Source: Pseudomonas sp. IAC-BECa141
GTDB taxonomy: Bacteria > Pseudomonadota > Gammaproteobacteria > Pseudomonadales > Pseudomonadaceae
Direction of reading: 5' to 3'
DNA: 64,000 bases
Assembly: GCF_020544405.1 (NCBI RefSeq)
Contig: NZ_CP065410.1
Location: 4,464,001-4,528,000, forward strand
The notes beneath the pieces were generated by a model, which worked only from the letters and a program-made list of their open reading frames with translations, had not been told where the DNA came from and made no database searches. This document shows, one piece after another, positions 53,652-62,925 of this stretch (within the stretch, counting starts at the first letter, position 1; the number at the start of each line of letters is the position of its first letter). The position numbers and the translations under genes were made by a program.

Positions 53652-53687
53652 AAAAAGCCCCGCCTGGTAATCCAGGCGGGGCTTTTT
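53652..53687. terminator. Strong two-way terminator between rne and mocA-like gene
   Basis: Perfect 16-bp stem (53652-53667 with 53672-53687; core AAAGCCCCGCCTGG), TAAT loop and T runs on both sides. It closes rne on the plus strand and the molybdoenzyme operon on the minus strand. Confidence 0.95.
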
Positions 53688-53704
53688 TATATCTCAAGGT
53701 TTTA

Positions 53705-54301
53705 TCAGGACGGCGGGAAAACCAGCGCATCCGGCACGTCGATATCCCACAACACGCCCGGATCATCCACCGCGACTTCAACCACCCGCCCTTGGGCAAA
53801 CAACGGTCGCGCGCCCCGGTCACCGGACAAGGCCATCAGCCCCGCTGCAAACGAGCGACCAAACCCGACCGGATGCCCATAGTCACCATTGAACGTCGGC
53901 ACGCTGACCGCATCCTCGGCAATGGCCGCCACGACACGTTCAATACTCGACGGCAGGATGAACGGCATATCCCCCAGGACAATCAGCCAGCCATCGGCAT
54001 CCGGGCAAGCCGCCACGCCCGCCGCAATGCTGTCACCCATCCCGGTGGACTCGATCGAGACAATGTCACACCCATAAGCCTGCGCCATGCGCATTGCCTG
54101 TGGGCGCGCCTCGGTCGTCACCAGCACTCGCTGATCGAGACTCGCCGGCAGGTTCACCAACACCTGCTCGATCACCGAACGCACCGCGCCATCGCGCCCG
54201 GTGCAATCGGCCAGCAGCTTGTCCTTGTCTGCGCCCGCCACTTCGCGAAAACGGCTACCCTCGCCCGCCGCCAGCACAATCACTCCTATGGTTCGGCTCA
54301 T
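53705..54301 (-). CDS. Molybdenum cofactor nucleotidyltransferase (MocA/MobA-like)
   Basis: A 198-residue nucleotidyltransferase with VLAAGEGSRF-REVAG loop and DKLLADC, and the metal Asp in VLGDMPF, as in MocA, which adds CMP to molybdopterin for xanthine-oxidase-type enzymes. It is the last gene of the operon with XdhC and a two-subunit molybdoenzyme, and overlaps xdhC-like by 4 nt (ATGA). The operon context supports a CTP-using role; GTP use is less likely. Confidence 0.88.
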   Translation of the reverse strand: MSRTIGVIVLAAGEGSRFREVAGADKDKLLADCTGRDGAVRSVIEQVLVNLPASLDQRVLVTTEARPQAMRMAQAYGCDIVSIESTGMGDSIAAGVAACPDADGWLIVLGDMPFILPSSIERVVAAIAEDAVSVPTFNGDYGHPVGFGRSFAAGLMALSGDRGARPLFAQGRVVEVAVDDPGVLWDIDVPDALVFPPS

Positions 54302-55278
54302 ACACTCTCCACGGTTTTCTTCTGCTTGAGCTCGACACCATTCTTGATCGCGACGATCTCCGCCAACAGCGACAAGGCGATTTCCGCCGGTGAATGGCTG
54401 CCAATATGCAAACCGATCGGCCCGTGCAAACGGGCGATGGCCGCTTCTGACAAGCCTAGTTCAGCGAGATTTTCCCGACGCTTGCGGCTGTTGACCCGAG
54501 AGCCCAGCGCACCGACATAGAACGCTTTGGAGTCGAGCGCCGTGAGCAGCGCCATGTCGTCCAGCCGTGGATCGTGAGTCAGCGCGACGATCGCCGTGCG
54601 CTCATCGGTCTGGATATTCAGCACCGCTTCGTCGGGCATGCCGGGGACAAACCGTCCATGCTGCTCTTCCCAGCCATAGACGAATTCGGTACGCGGATCA
54701 CAGATCAGCACTTCGAAATCCAGCAGTCGCGCCATCTCGGCCACATACCGTGACAACTGCCCGGCACCGATCAACAGCAAGCGCCAGCGCGGACCGTAAA
54801 TGGCACGCAGGGTCTGGCCGTCGAAGCTCAAGGTGTCGGTCTTGCCGGCGGGTCGCAACACCACTTCGCCAGTGCCGATGTTCAACTCGCGCGCGACGAT
54901 TTCATGGGCCTCGCAGCGATCCAGCAACTCGGCAACCCACGCCGGATCGCCGACCCGCTCCTCGGTCAGGCGCAGAGTGCCGCCGCAGGGCAGGCCGAAA
55001 CGCGCGGCTTCCTCCTGCGTCACGCCGTAGGTGATCAACTGCACCGGCGGCCCGTTGGCGGGAATCCGCCCATCGTGCAACCGGGCGATCAGATCGTCCT
55101 CGACGCAACCGCCGGACACCGAACCGATCACCACGCCGTCCTCGCGCAACGCCAGCATCGCGCCAGGCGCCCGAGGTGCGGTGCCCCAGGTCTGCACCAC
55201 CGAAAACAACACTACCCGTTGCCCGGCGCGGCGCCATTCGAGCACGCTGCGCAGGACATTTAGATCGGCGCTGTCCAT
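54298..55278 (-). CDS. XdhC-family molybdenum cofactor maturation protein
   Basis: A 326-residue XdhC/CoxF-type chaperone that binds molybdenum cofactor and promotes its sulfuration and insertion. N-terminal XdhC domain ('SVVQTWGTAPRAPGAMLALREDG', 'GSVSGGCVEDDL') and C-terminal Rossmann domain ('LLLIGAGQLSRYVAEMARLL', 'DERTAIVALTHDPRLDD', 'YVGALGSRVNSRKR'). Its ATG shares one base with the upstream stop (TAATG). It serves the enzyme encoded just upstream. Confidence 0.9.
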   Translation of the reverse strand: MDSADLNVLRSVLEWRRAGQRVVLFSVVQTWGTAPRAPGAMLALREDGVVIGSVSGGCVEDDLIARLHDGRIPANGPPVQLITYGVTQEEAARFGLPCGGTLRLTEERVGDPAWVAELLDRCEAHEIVARELNIGTGEVVLRPAGKTDTLSFDGQTLRAIYGPRWRLLLIGAGQLSRYVAEMARLLDFEVLICDPRTEFVYGWEEQHGRFVPGMPDEAVLNIQTDERTAIVALTHDPRLDDMALLTALDSKAFYVGALGSRVNSRKRRENLAELGLSEAAIARLHGPIGLHIGSHSPAEIALSLLAEIVAIKNGVELKQKKTVESV

Positions 55279-57599
55279 TACGCTTGCGCCTTTTGCCAGC
55301 CCTGCAACTGGTAACGCACCGGCAGGCTGCGGATGCGCTGGCCGGTCGCGGCAAAGATTGCGTTGCACAGCGCCGGCGCAATCGGCGGCACGCCCGGCTC
55401 ACCAACACCGCCCAATGGCACCTCGCCCGGCGGCGTCACCAGGTGCACCGCGACTTCCTTCGGCGCCAGCGACATGCGCGCCACTTCATACATATGGAAG
55501 TTGTCCTGCTGCACCTTGCCGTCCTTGAAGCTGATTTCGCCCCATACGGCATTGCCCAGGCCCATCACGCACGCGCCTTCGAATTGCGAACGGATCCGCT
55601 CGGGGTTGATCTGCGGGCCGCAATCGACGGCGATATCGGCCTTGTGCACGATCAGCGTGCCGTCGTCCTTGACCTCGACTTCGATCACCGCCGCCACATA
55701 GGTAACGAAGCTGTAATGCACCGCCAATCCGAGACCACGGCCCTTGGGCAACTGACGCCCCCAACCCGCCGCCTTGGCCGCCGTTTCCAGCACGGTGCGC
55801 ATGCGCCCGGTGTCGATCGGATAACGCTCGGGGGACTCGCCGTAGTTCCACTCTTCACTGAGCGTACGCGGGTCGATCTGCCGGTCCGGGCCGAGCAATT
55901 TGATCTGGTACTTGAGCGGATCTTCCTTGGCCTTGTGCGCCAGTTCGTCGACGAAACTCTGAATCGCAAAACCATGGGGAATGTTCGACACCGAACGGTA
56001 CCAGCCAACCCGTGTATGCACCGTGGCCTCGGGGTTTTCCAGGCGCACGTTGGGAATCGCGTAGGCCATGTTGGTAAAGCCCATGCCCAACTCGAACGCG
56101 GCTTCGTGATTCATGCCCGGTGCAAACAGCGCAGTGATGCTCGGCGCTACCGTGCGGTGCAGCCAGGCGGACGGCAAGCCATCCTTGCCCACGCCGGCCT
56201 TGAGGTATTCGGCGGACACCGTGTGGAAATACGAATTGTGGATGTCATCTTCGCGGGTCCATTGCACGCGCACTGCCTTGCCAGGAAATTCCTTGGCGAG
56301 CACGGCCGCTTCAACGACGAAGTCCGGTTTGGACTTGCGCCCGAAACCACCGCCCAACAGCGTGACATTGAAGGTCACGTTATCGAATGGCAGCCCCAGA
56401 CGTTCGGCGATCCGCTCGCGGGTGACCTGCGGCGCCTGGCTCGGTGCCCATGCCTCGCAGGTGCCATCCTTGTAACGGGCAATGGCAACCATCGGCTCCA
56501 TGGGTGCCTGGGCCAGATGCGGCAAATAATAAGAGGCTTCCAGCGTGCTGGCAGCACTGCCGATGGCTTTGTCGGTGTCACCGGTGTTGCGCACGACTTT
56601 GCCCGGCTTCTGCGAAGCGGCTTCGATCTCCTTGCGATAGGCGACCGAGTCGTAACTGGCGTTCGGGCCATCGTCCCACTCGATCTTCAGTGCCTCGCGG
56701 CCCTTCAATGCGGCCCAGGTGTTGCTGGCCACCACGGCCACGCCACCCAATGGCTGGAATTCCGAAGGCAATGGCCGGGGTTCGATCTGGATGACTTTGA
56801 GTACGCCCGGCACTTTCAGCGCGGCGCTGTCGTCCACCGACTTGACCTTGCCGCCGTATACCGCCGGACGCGCAATGACCGCGAACAGCATGCCGTCGAA
56901 ATGCACATCGGCCCCGTACACCGCGCGGCCATTGACGATGTCGGCACCGTCGATGGCTTTGGTGCCTTCCTTGCCGATGTAGCGGAATTCCGCCGGTTGC
57001 TTGAGCCGCAGGCTGTCACGGGCCGGCACCGTCAGTGCACTGGCCGCAGCAGCCAGCTCACCGTACCCCAGCTCGCGCCCGGACGGTGTGTGAATGACTT
57101 TATGCAGTTGCGCGCGGCATTCGCCGACCGGCACCTTCCACTGCGCGGCGGCGGCCTGCTCCAGCATAGTCCGGGCGGCAGCGCCGCAACGGCGCATCGG
57201 CTCGTACCAGTGACGCATGCTGCGCGAGCCGTCGGTGTCCTGGTTGCCGAAGCGCACTTCATCCCCCGGCGCCTGCTGAACCTTGACGTGCGCCCAGTCG
57301 GCTTCCAGTTCATCGGCCACCACCATGGTCAGGCTGGTGCGCACGCCCTGGCCCATTTCCGAGCGGTTGCAGACCACAGTCACCGTGCCATCGGCGGCAA
57401 TGCTGACGTAAACCTTCGGATCGTCGATCCAGCCGTTGGGCATGCCGTCGGCGCCGAACTGCTTCGGTTTGTCTTCGGCCAGCGCATCCTGCCAGCCCCA
57501 GCTCGCCGCCAGTACCAGTGCACCGGTGGCGCCGACGCCCTTCAGGAAGCCCCGGCGACTCAGATTGCTCAGGGCGAAATCGTTCGGTAAACGGCTCAT
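55278..57599 (-). CDS. Molybdopterin-binding large subunit, isoquinoline 1-oxidoreductase type
   Basis: A 773-residue xanthine-oxidase-family large subunit with a Tat signal ([19 protein letters not shown], residues 12-30), so the enzyme is exported folded. Conserved features: MCD-binding '[14 protein letters not shown]', '[18 protein letters not shown]' and the catalytic Glu in [13 protein letters not shown]. IorB-like enzymes hydroxylate N-heterocycles or oxidise aldehydes. The ATG at 57599 overlaps the small-subunit stop (ATGA). A longer frame exists but would replace the Tat signal. No separate FAD subunit is present. Confidence 0.9.
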   Translation of the reverse strand: MSRLPNDFALSNLSRRGFLKGVGATGALVLAASWGWQDALAEDKPKQFGADGMPNGWIDDPKVYVSIAADGTVTVVCNRSEMGQGVRTSLTMVVADELEADWAHVKVQQAPGDEVRFGNQDTDGSRSMRHWYEPMRRCGAAARTMLEQAAAAQWKVPVGECRAQLHKVIHTPSGRELGYGELAAAASALTVPARDSLRLKQPAEFRYIGKEGTKAIDGADIVNGRAVYGADVHFDGMLFAVIARPAVYGGKVKSVDDSAALKVPGVLKVIQIEPRPLPSEFQPLGGVAVVASNTWAALKGREALKIEWDDGPNASYDSVAYRKEIEAASQKPGKVVRNTGDTDKAIGSAASTLEASYYLPHLAQAPMEPMVAIARYKDGTCEAWAPSQAPQVTRERIAERLGLPFDNVTFNVTLLGGGFGRKSKPDFVVEAAVLAKEFPGKAVRVQWTREDDIHNSYFHTVSAEYLKAGVGKDGLPSAWLHRTVAPSITALFAPGMNHEAAFELGMGFTNMAYAIPNVRLENPEATVHTRVGWYRSVSNIPHGFAIQSFVDELAHKAKEDPLKYQIKLLGPDRQIDPRTLSEEWNYGESPERYPIDTGRMRTVLETAAKAAGWGRQLPKGRGLGLAVHYSFVTYVAAVIEVEVKDDGTLIVHKADIAVDCGPQINPERIRSQFEGACVMGLGNAVWGEISFKDGKVQQDNFHMYEVARMSLAPKEVAVHLVTPPGEVPLGGVGEPGVPPIAPALCNAIFAATGQRIRSLPVRYQLQGWQKAQA

Positions 57600-58066
57600 G
57601 CCTTGGCCTCCTTCAGATGAGTGGAGGCCTGACGGATCGCAGTCTTGATCCGGTTGTAGGTGCCGCAGCGGCAGATGTTGCCGACCATCGCTTCTTCGAT
57701 CTGTTCGTCGCTCGGGTTCGGGTTGGTCTTGAGTAACGCAGTGGCGGACATGATCTGCCCGCCCTGGCAGTAACCACATTGGGCTACAGCCGTGTCGAGC
57801 CAGGCTTGCTGGACGATCTGGCCAACCGGGTCGGCATGCAGGTTGTCGATGGTGGTCACGTTCTGCCCGACCACCGAACCGATCGGCGTGATGCAACTGC
57901 GCGCCGGCGCGCCGTCGATATGAATGGTGCATGCACCGCACAGGCCCATGCCGCAGCCGAACTTGGTGCCGTTGTAACCGGCGACGTCACGGATCGCCCA
58001 CAACAGCGGCATGTCCTCGGTGACATCGAGTGGATGGTCTTGACCATTGAGTTTCAGGGTAATCAT
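57596..58066 (-). CDS. [2Fe-2S] small subunit, isoquinoline 1-oxidoreductase type
   Basis: A 156-residue iron-sulfur subunit with the plant-type cluster (CGMGLCGACTIHIDG, plus a later Cys in SCIT) and the second cluster (CGYCQGG and ICRCGTYN). It passes electrons from the molybdenum site to an acceptor, in this family probably a cytochrome. The ATG at 58066 (MITLKLNGQDHPLD) matches relatives; a start 14 codons upstream is possible. It heads the operon small subunit-large subunit-xdhC-mocA. Confidence 0.92.
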   Translation of the reverse strand: MITLKLNGQDHPLDVTEDMPLLWAIRDVAGYNGTKFGCGMGLCGACTIHIDGAPARSCITPIGSVVGQNVTTIDNLHADPVGQIVQQAWLDTAVAQCGYCQGGQIMSATALLKTNPNPSDEQIEEAMVGNICRCGTYNRIKTAIRQASTHLKEAKA

Positions 58067-58263
58067 GGGCACGCCCGCATATTCATGGAGGTTATGGGGT
58101 CGAGCCATCTGCCACCGCAGGGACAGTGGTGGTTCGCGCAGATCGGCTCAGGCTAATCAGGCTCTCTTGTGCCGACGGGAACGTCTGCACCGGGCCTTTG
58201 GTGAAACAAATAGTGGAGTAAATGACCGGTATCGTTAGCTGGCTACGTTAACCCGCGATTAAC

Positions 58264-58304
58264 AAAAAAGCCCTGTACTTTTTTAAAAAGTGCAGGGCTT
58301 TTTG
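58264..58304 (-). terminator. Intrinsic terminator after murB
   Basis: AAAAAGCCCTG and CAGGGCTTTTT (58265-58275 with 58293-58303) extend through a central AT-rich stem, then T's on the minus strand. It lies 22 nt after the murB stop. Confidence 0.88.
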
Positions 58305-58325
58305 TTCAGCCTTGAAAGCGTAGCC

Positions 58326-59345
58326 TCAATAGCGATTGGGCTCCATTTCCAACTCGACATTGAAACGCTCTGAAATGTCTTTCTGGATGCGCTGGGCCAG
58401 ATCGAGCAATTGCAGCCCGGTCGCCGCGCCGTAGTTGACCAGCACCAGCGCCTGCAATTTATGCACGCCGGCATCGGCCTCACGAAAACCTTTCCAACCG
58501 GCACGCTCGATCAACCAGCCGGCCGCCAGTTTCATCTGCCCGTCCGGTTGCGCGTAGGCCACCAGATCCGGATGCCGCGCCTTGATCTGTGCGACTACGG
58601 CCGCCGACACCAGCGGGTTCTTGAAGAAACTGCCAGCATTACCGAGCACTGCTGGATCCGGCAGCTTTTCGCTGCGGATGCTGCAAATCGCTCGACTGAC
58701 GTCCGTCGGTGTCGGCTGCTCGATACCCTGCTCGATCAGGCGCTGACGTACCGGGCCGTATTCCAGGTGCAGATGGGCGACTCGATCCAGTGCGAAGCGC
58801 ACCCGCAGGATCAACCAGCGACCCGGCTGCTGTTTGAACACGCTGTCACGGTAGGCGAAGTTGCACTCTTCCAGACTGAAGTCACGCAGCTCGCCGGTCT
58901 GGCGATCCAGCGCCGTCAGGCCGGCGAAGACGTCCTTGATCTCGACACCATAGGCACCGATGTTCTGCATCGGCGCGGCACCGACCGTGCCGGGGATCAG
59001 GCTGAGGTTTTCCAGCCCGGAAAAGCCCAGCGCCAGCGTGTGCTGGACAAACGGATGCCACGGCTCACCGGCTTCGGCTTCAATCACCACGCGGTTGCCG
59101 TCGTCACTGATGACGCGGATGCCACGGCTGGCCATGCGCAGCACCAAAGCCGGGATATCCGCCGTGAGCAACAGATTGCTGCCGCCGCCGATCACCAGCA
59201 ACGGCACGTCGTGGGAGGTCGCGTAAGCCAGGGCTTCGCGCACATCAGCATCACTGTGGGCTTCGGCAAACAGCTGCGCGCGAACGTCAACGCCAAAGGT
59301 ATTGAAGGGTTTCAGGGAAACCTGCGGTTGCACCTGCAAACTCAT
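58326..59345 (-). CDS. murB: UDP-N-acetylenolpyruvoylglucosamine reductase
   Basis: A 339-residue flavoenzyme that makes UDP-MurNAc for peptidoglycan (type I MurB). 'VLVIGGGSNLLLT'-like FAD site appears as LLVIGGGSNLLLTADIPALV, with 'IPGTVGAAPMQNIGAYG' and the catalytic Ser in GNAGSFFKNP and Glu near the end (VELEMEPNRY). Its ATG overlaps the ptpA stop by 4 nt. Confidence 0.96.
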   Translation of the reverse strand: MSLQVQPQVSLKPFNTFGVDVRAQLFAEAHSDADVREALAYATSHDVPLLVIGGGSNLLLTADIPALVLRMASRGIRVISDDGNRVVIEAEAGEPWHPFVQHTLALGFSGLENLSLIPGTVGAAPMQNIGAYGVEIKDVFAGLTALDRQTGELRDFSLEECNFAYRDSVFKQQPGRWLILRVRFALDRVAHLHLEYGPVRQRLIEQGIEQPTPTDVSRAICSIRSEKLPDPAVLGNAGSFFKNPLVSAAVVAQIKARHPDLVAYAQPDGQMKLAAGWLIERAGWKGFREADAGVHKLQALVLVNYGAATGLQLLDLAQRIQKDISERFNVELEMEPNRY

Positions 59346-59806
59346 AACCGCCCCTTCACTTCGATCAACAGCTGATCGCAGGCACGCTCGATCAGATCCA
59401 GCACCTGCTCGAAGCCCTGATCGCCGTCGTAATAAGGATCCGGCACTTCGTCGACCACACCTGCATAGCGGCGCAGGAACAGGTCCAGCTCGGCCTTGCC
59501 GGTGGACGGCTGCAGGGCCTTGAGGTTACGCAGGTTGCTGTTGTCCATGGCGAGGATCAGGTCGTAGCTGGCGAAATCGGCGCGGCTGACCTGCTGAGCG
59601 CGCTGCGCCGACAGGTCATAACCACGCAGCTTGGCCGCGGCCTGACTGCGCTTGTCCGGCGGATTGCCGACGTGCCAGTCGCCAGTGCCGGCGGAGGCCA
59701 CTTCGACCTGATCCGCCAGCCCCGCTTCGCGCAACTTGTGGCGCAGCACACCTTCGGCAGTGGGCGAACGGCAGATGTTGCCCAGGCACACGAACAAAAC
59801 GCGCAT
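59342..59806 (-). CDS. Low-molecular-weight protein tyrosine phosphatase
   Basis: A 154-residue phosphatase with the P-loop FVCLGNICRSPTAEG (nucleophile Cys near residue 7) and the general acid in VPDPYYDGDQGF. In P. aeruginosa the same gene sits between murB and kdsB. It may act on tyrosine kinases of polysaccharide export, but none is encoded nearby. One-base overlap with kdsB. Confidence 0.94.
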   Translation of the reverse strand: MRVLFVCLGNICRSPTAEGVLRHKLREAGLADQVEVASAGTGDWHVGNPPDKRSQAAAKLRGYDLSAQRAQQVSRADFASYDLILAMDNSNLRNLKALQPSTGKAELDLFLRRYAGVVDEVPDPYYDGDQGFEQVLDLIERACDQLLIEVKGRL

Positions 59807-60570
59807 CAGGCCTCCAGCAGGCGACGGACGCGCTCAAGGTCTTCGGCGGTGTCGACTCCGGTTGGCGGCGCGATCAAGGCGTCAGCCACATGAATCCGCA
59901 CGCCGTGCCACAGGGCACGCAGCTGTTCAAGGGATTCGGTGTTCTCCAGCCAGCAAGGGCCCCAGCTCACGAAGTCCTGAAGGAAGCCTGCGCGGTACGC
60001 ATAAATGCCGATGTGGCGACGATACGGCACGCCTTCCGGCAGCACGTCGCGACTCTTGGCGAAGGCATCGCGAGCCCATGGCAGAGTCGCGCGACTGAAG
60101 GTCAGCGCCAGACCGTTGAGGTCACTGACAACCTTGACCACGTTCGGGTTGAACAGCGTTTCGACATCTTCGATCGGCTCGGCCAGAGTGGCCATGCCTG
60201 CTTCGGTGTGGGCCGCGAGGTTGGCGGCGACCTGATCGATCACGCTCGGCGGGATCAGCGGTTCGTCACCCTGCACGTTGACCACGATGGCATCCGGCTC
60301 CAGGCCCAGCTTCGCGGCCACTTCGGCCAGACGATCGGTGCCGGAGTTGTGATCTTCACGGGTCAGCACCACTTCGGCGCCGAAGGCCTTGCAGGCTTCG
60401 ACGATGCGCGCATCGTCGGTCGCCACGACCACACGGCTGGCGCTGCTTTTGCTGGCCTGCTCCCAGACGTGCTGGATCATCGGCTTGCCGGCGATGTCCA
60501 GCAGCGGCTTGCCCGGAAGACGGGTCGAGGCGAAACGCGACGGGATGACAACGGTGAAGGCTGTGGTCAT
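59806..60570 (-). CDS. kdsB: 3-deoxy-manno-octulosonate cytidylyltransferase
   Basis: A 254-residue enzyme that activates Kdo with CTP for lipopolysaccharide. Motifs: [37 protein letters not shown] and [14 protein letters not shown]. Part of the murB-ptpA-kdsB-trm112-lpxK string with stop-start overlaps. Confidence 0.97.
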   Translation of the reverse strand: MTTAFTVVIPSRFASTRLPGKPLLDIAGKPMIQHVWEQASKSSASRVVVATDDARIVEACKAFGAEVVLTREDHNSGTDRLAEVAAKLGLEPDAIVVNVQGDEPLIPPSVIDQVAANLAAHTEAGMATLAEPIEDVETLFNPNVVKVVSDLNGLALTFSRATLPWARDAFAKSRDVLPEGVPYRRHIGIYAYRAGFLQDFVSWGPCWLENTESLEQLRALWHGVRIHVADALIAPPTGVDTAEDLERVRRLLEA

Positions 60571-60752
60571 TTATCCAGACGCTCGTCGGTGGTCAGGGTG
60601 CGGGCTTCGCTTTCCAGCATCACCGGAATGCCATCGCGGATCGGGTACGCCAGGCCGGCGCCCTTGCTGATCAGTTCGGTCTTGTCGGCGCTGAGCTTGA
60701 GCGGGCCTTTGCAGACCGGGCAGGCGAGGATGTCGAGCAATTTGGTGTCCAT
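60567..60752 (-). CDS. Trm112-family zinc-binding protein (YcaR)
   Basis: A 61-residue protein with the N-terminal CPVCK motif (one half of a zinc site) and the closing '[13 protein letters not shown]' of the Trm112/UPF0434 family. In eukaryotes Trm112 activates methyltransferases; the bacterial role beside kdsB and lpxK is unclear. AGGGA is 6 nt before the ATG at 60752; an ATG two codons earlier is too close. ATGA overlap with kdsB. Confidence 0.92.
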   Translation of the reverse strand: MDTKLLDILACPVCKGPLKLSADKTELISKGAGLAYPIRDGIPVMLESEARTLTTDERLDK

Positions 60753-60776
60753 GAACATTCCCTGGATAAAAACGGA

Positions 60777-61787
60777 TTAAGGCAAAAGACGATCCGGCAA
60801 CAGGCGCATCAACTGCGTATCGAACCAGGCCACGAAGGCCGGAGACGGCACGGCATCGACCGCCAGGTACCACCAGTCGGCAGCAGCGAAGGCACGGCAC
60901 TTCACCGCATCCTTTTCAGTCATCACCACTGGCAATGACGGCGTGAAACTCAAGGCCTGCACGCTGTATTCGGCGTGGTCGGCAAACGCGTGGGGCACAG
61001 GCCGCCAGTCTAGCGCTTCGAGGGTATTGAAGAAACGTTGCGGGTTGCCGATCCCGGCCACCGCGTGCACGGCCTGACCGGGCGAAAAATGATCGAGCGA
61101 CCGGCGTTCGCCGCTGCGCAGATTGACCAGCGCCGAAGGCTTGAGGCGGAAAGCGAAACCGCCATCGCGATCGTCGAGGGCGCCGTTGAACAACACGCCG
61201 TCGACGCTTTGCAGACGCTCGATCGGTTCGCGCAGTGGGCCGGCGGGCAGGCAACGCTGATTGCCAAGCCCTCGGGCGGCGTCGATCAGCACCAGCTCAA
61301 GATCGCGCGCCAGACGGTAATGCTGCATGCCGTCATCGGACAGGATCAGGTCCAGCGGCTCGCTGTCCAGCAGGGCTCTGACGGCGGCGCTGCGATCGGG
61401 ATCAATCATCAGCGGCACGCCGGTGCGCTGCACAATCAGCAAGGGTTCGTCGCCGGCGATGTCGGCAGTCTGATCGGCTTCGACCCGCCATGGCAGTTGC
61501 GCCGGTTTGGCGCCGTAACCACGGCTGACCACACCGACCCGCAGTCCGTGGCGTCGGCAGTGCTCGATCAGCCACAGGATCATCGGGGTCTTGCCGGTGC
61601 CGCCAACGGTGATATTGCCGACCACGATCACCGGCACCGGCGACTGATAAATCTCGCCTTCGCCGTCGAGAAAACGCTGACGCTTGCCGGCCACGACGCG
61701 ACGGTACAGCCACTCCAGCGGCCGCAACAGCGTCAGGGCCGGGTGCCCCTGATACCACGCGGCGAGCAGACGATCGGACATGGCCAT
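60777..61787 (-). CDS. lpxK: Tetraacyldisaccharide 4'-kinase
   Basis: A 336-residue membrane-associated kinase of lipid A synthesis, with P-loop [14 protein letters not shown] (residues 57-70), the DxxxxH-like '[15 protein letters not shown]' and '[14 protein letters not shown]'. Its first ATG shares one base with the exbD stop. Typical msbA is not adjacent; exbB/exbD precede it as in P. aeruginosa. Confidence 0.96.
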   Translation of the reverse strand: MAMSDRLLAAWYQGHPALTLLRPLEWLYRRVVAGKRQRFLDGEGEIYQSPVPVIVVGNITVGGTGKTPMILWLIEHCRRHGLRVGVVSRGYGAKPAQLPWRVEADQTADIAGDEPLLIVQRTGVPLMIDPDRSAAVRALLDSEPLDLILSDDGMQHYRLARDLELVLIDAARGLGNQRCLPAGPLREPIERLQSVDGVLFNGALDDRDGGFAFRLKPSALVNLRSGERRSLDHFSPGQAVHAVAGIGNPQRFFNTLEALDWRPVPHAFADHAEYSVQALSFTPSLPVVMTEKDAVKCRAFAAADWWYLAVDAVPSPAFVAWFDTQLMRLLPDRLLP

Positions 61788-62215
61788 CAGGATTTTGGCG
61801 CCGCCTCGACCGTGGTCATGCGCAGATGGCTGAAACCGAGCTTGCCGGCCGCGTCCATGGCGGTGATCACGGATTGGTGCTGAGTCTTGCCGTCAGCACT
61901 GATCGACAACGGCATGCTGGTGTCGCCATTGGCTTCCTTCTGCATGGCTTCCATCAGAGTCGCCAGGTCGTTCTTCGGCAGAATCTTGTTGTTCACCGAG
62001 AACACACCTTCGGCGCTGATGGCGACGTCCAGTTGCTTGACCTGCTGATCCTCGGCCGGTGAACCGCTGACCGCTTCGGGCAGATCGACGCGCAGCTGGG
62101 TTTCGCGGGTGAAAGTGGTGGTCACGACGAAAAACAGCAACAGGATGAACACCACGTCGATCAGCGACGCGAGGTTGATGTCGATCGTTTCCCGGGGTTT
62201 GCGACGGAATTTCAC
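61787..62215 (-). CDS. ExbD/TolR-family biopolymer transport protein
   Basis: A 142-residue inner-membrane protein with one N-terminal helix carrying the key Asp in [18 protein letters not shown] and a periplasmic domain ('[14 protein letters not shown]', '[20 protein letters not shown]'). With the MotA/TolQ/ExbB partner it forms a proton-driven motor. No tonB is adjacent, and the neighbours are lpxK and comEC, so the powered partner is unknown. ATGA overlap with the exbB-type gene. Confidence 0.93.
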   Translation of the reverse strand: MKFRRKPRETIDINLASLIDVVFILLLFFVVTTTFTRETQLRVDLPEAVSGSPAEDQQVKQLDVAISAEGVFSVNNKILPKNDLATLMEAMQKEANGDTSMPLSISADGKTQHQSVITAMDAAGKLGFSHLRMTTVEAAPKS

Positions 62216-62847
62216 GCTTTGCCCCCGGCCAGATCGACGTCACGGTCGCCCTGCACCACTTCCACCAGTTTGATCGCTTCCTGTTCCATGCCCACCACCA
62301 GCTCATCGATGCGGCGTTGCAGGAAACGGTGGAAGAACACCGCCGGAATACCGACCATCAGGCCCGCGGCGGTGGTGATCAGCGCCTTGGAAATACCGCC
62401 GGCCAGCACCGCAGCGTTGGTGGTCATGCCGGAACCGGTGAAAGCGCTGAAAATGTCGATCATGCCCAGCACCGTACCCAGCAGCCCCAGCAACGGCGAC
62501 ATCGCAGCGATGGTGCCCAGCGCGCTGACGTAGCGTTCCAGCTCGTGGATGACCCGGGCGGCGGCCTCTTCGATGCACTCCTTCATGATCTCGCGACCAT
62601 GCTTGGAGTTGGCCAGACCCGCGGCGAGGATTTCCCCCAGCGGCGAGTTGGCGCGCAATTCCTTGAGTTTTTCCGTGTTGAGCTGCTTGTCCTTGATCCA
62701 GACCCAGACCTGACCCAGCAAATGCTCAGGGGTGACGCGACTGGCGCGCAGGGTCCACAGGCGCTCGGCGACAATCGCCATGGCGGCGATGGAACTCAGA
62801 ATGATCGGCAACATCATCCAGCCGCCGGATTTGACCAATTCCCACAC
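62212..62847 (-). CDS. MotA/TolQ/ExbB-family proton channel protein
   Basis: A 211-residue protein with three membrane helices ('GGWMMLPIILSSIAAMAIVAE', then 'LGTIAAMSPLLGLLGTVLGMIDIF' and 'KALITTAAGLMVGIPAVFFH'). The start is a GTG at 62847 (MWELVKSGGW) with GAGGGGG 8 nt upstream, as in P. aeruginosa; an upstream ATG adds ten unlike residues. It partners the ExbD-type protein. Confidence 0.93.
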   Translation of the reverse strand: MWELVKSGGWMMLPIILSSIAAMAIVAERLWTLRASRVTPEHLLGQVWVWIKDKQLNTEKLKELRANSPLGEILAAGLANSKHGREIMKECIEEAAARVIHELERYVSALGTIAAMSPLLGLLGTVLGMIDIFSAFTGSGMTTNAAVLAGGISKALITTAAGLMVGIPAVFFHRFLQRRIDELVVGMEQEAIKLVEVVQGDRDVDLAGGKA

Positions 62848-62925
62848 AGTGACAGCCCCCTCGAAAAAGTGCGCCACTTTACCATACCGGTTCGCGATAA
62901 AGACCCGTCGCCCCGACGACCGTGC

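Noticed and set aside
55176..57590. Antisense frame over the molybdoenzyme large subunit
   Set aside because: Complement of a conserved gene; His/Arg/Gln-rich shadow composition.
57600..57941. Upstream extension of the molybdoenzyme large subunit
   Set aside because: It overlaps the conserved [2Fe-2S] subunit in another frame and would bury the Tat signal.
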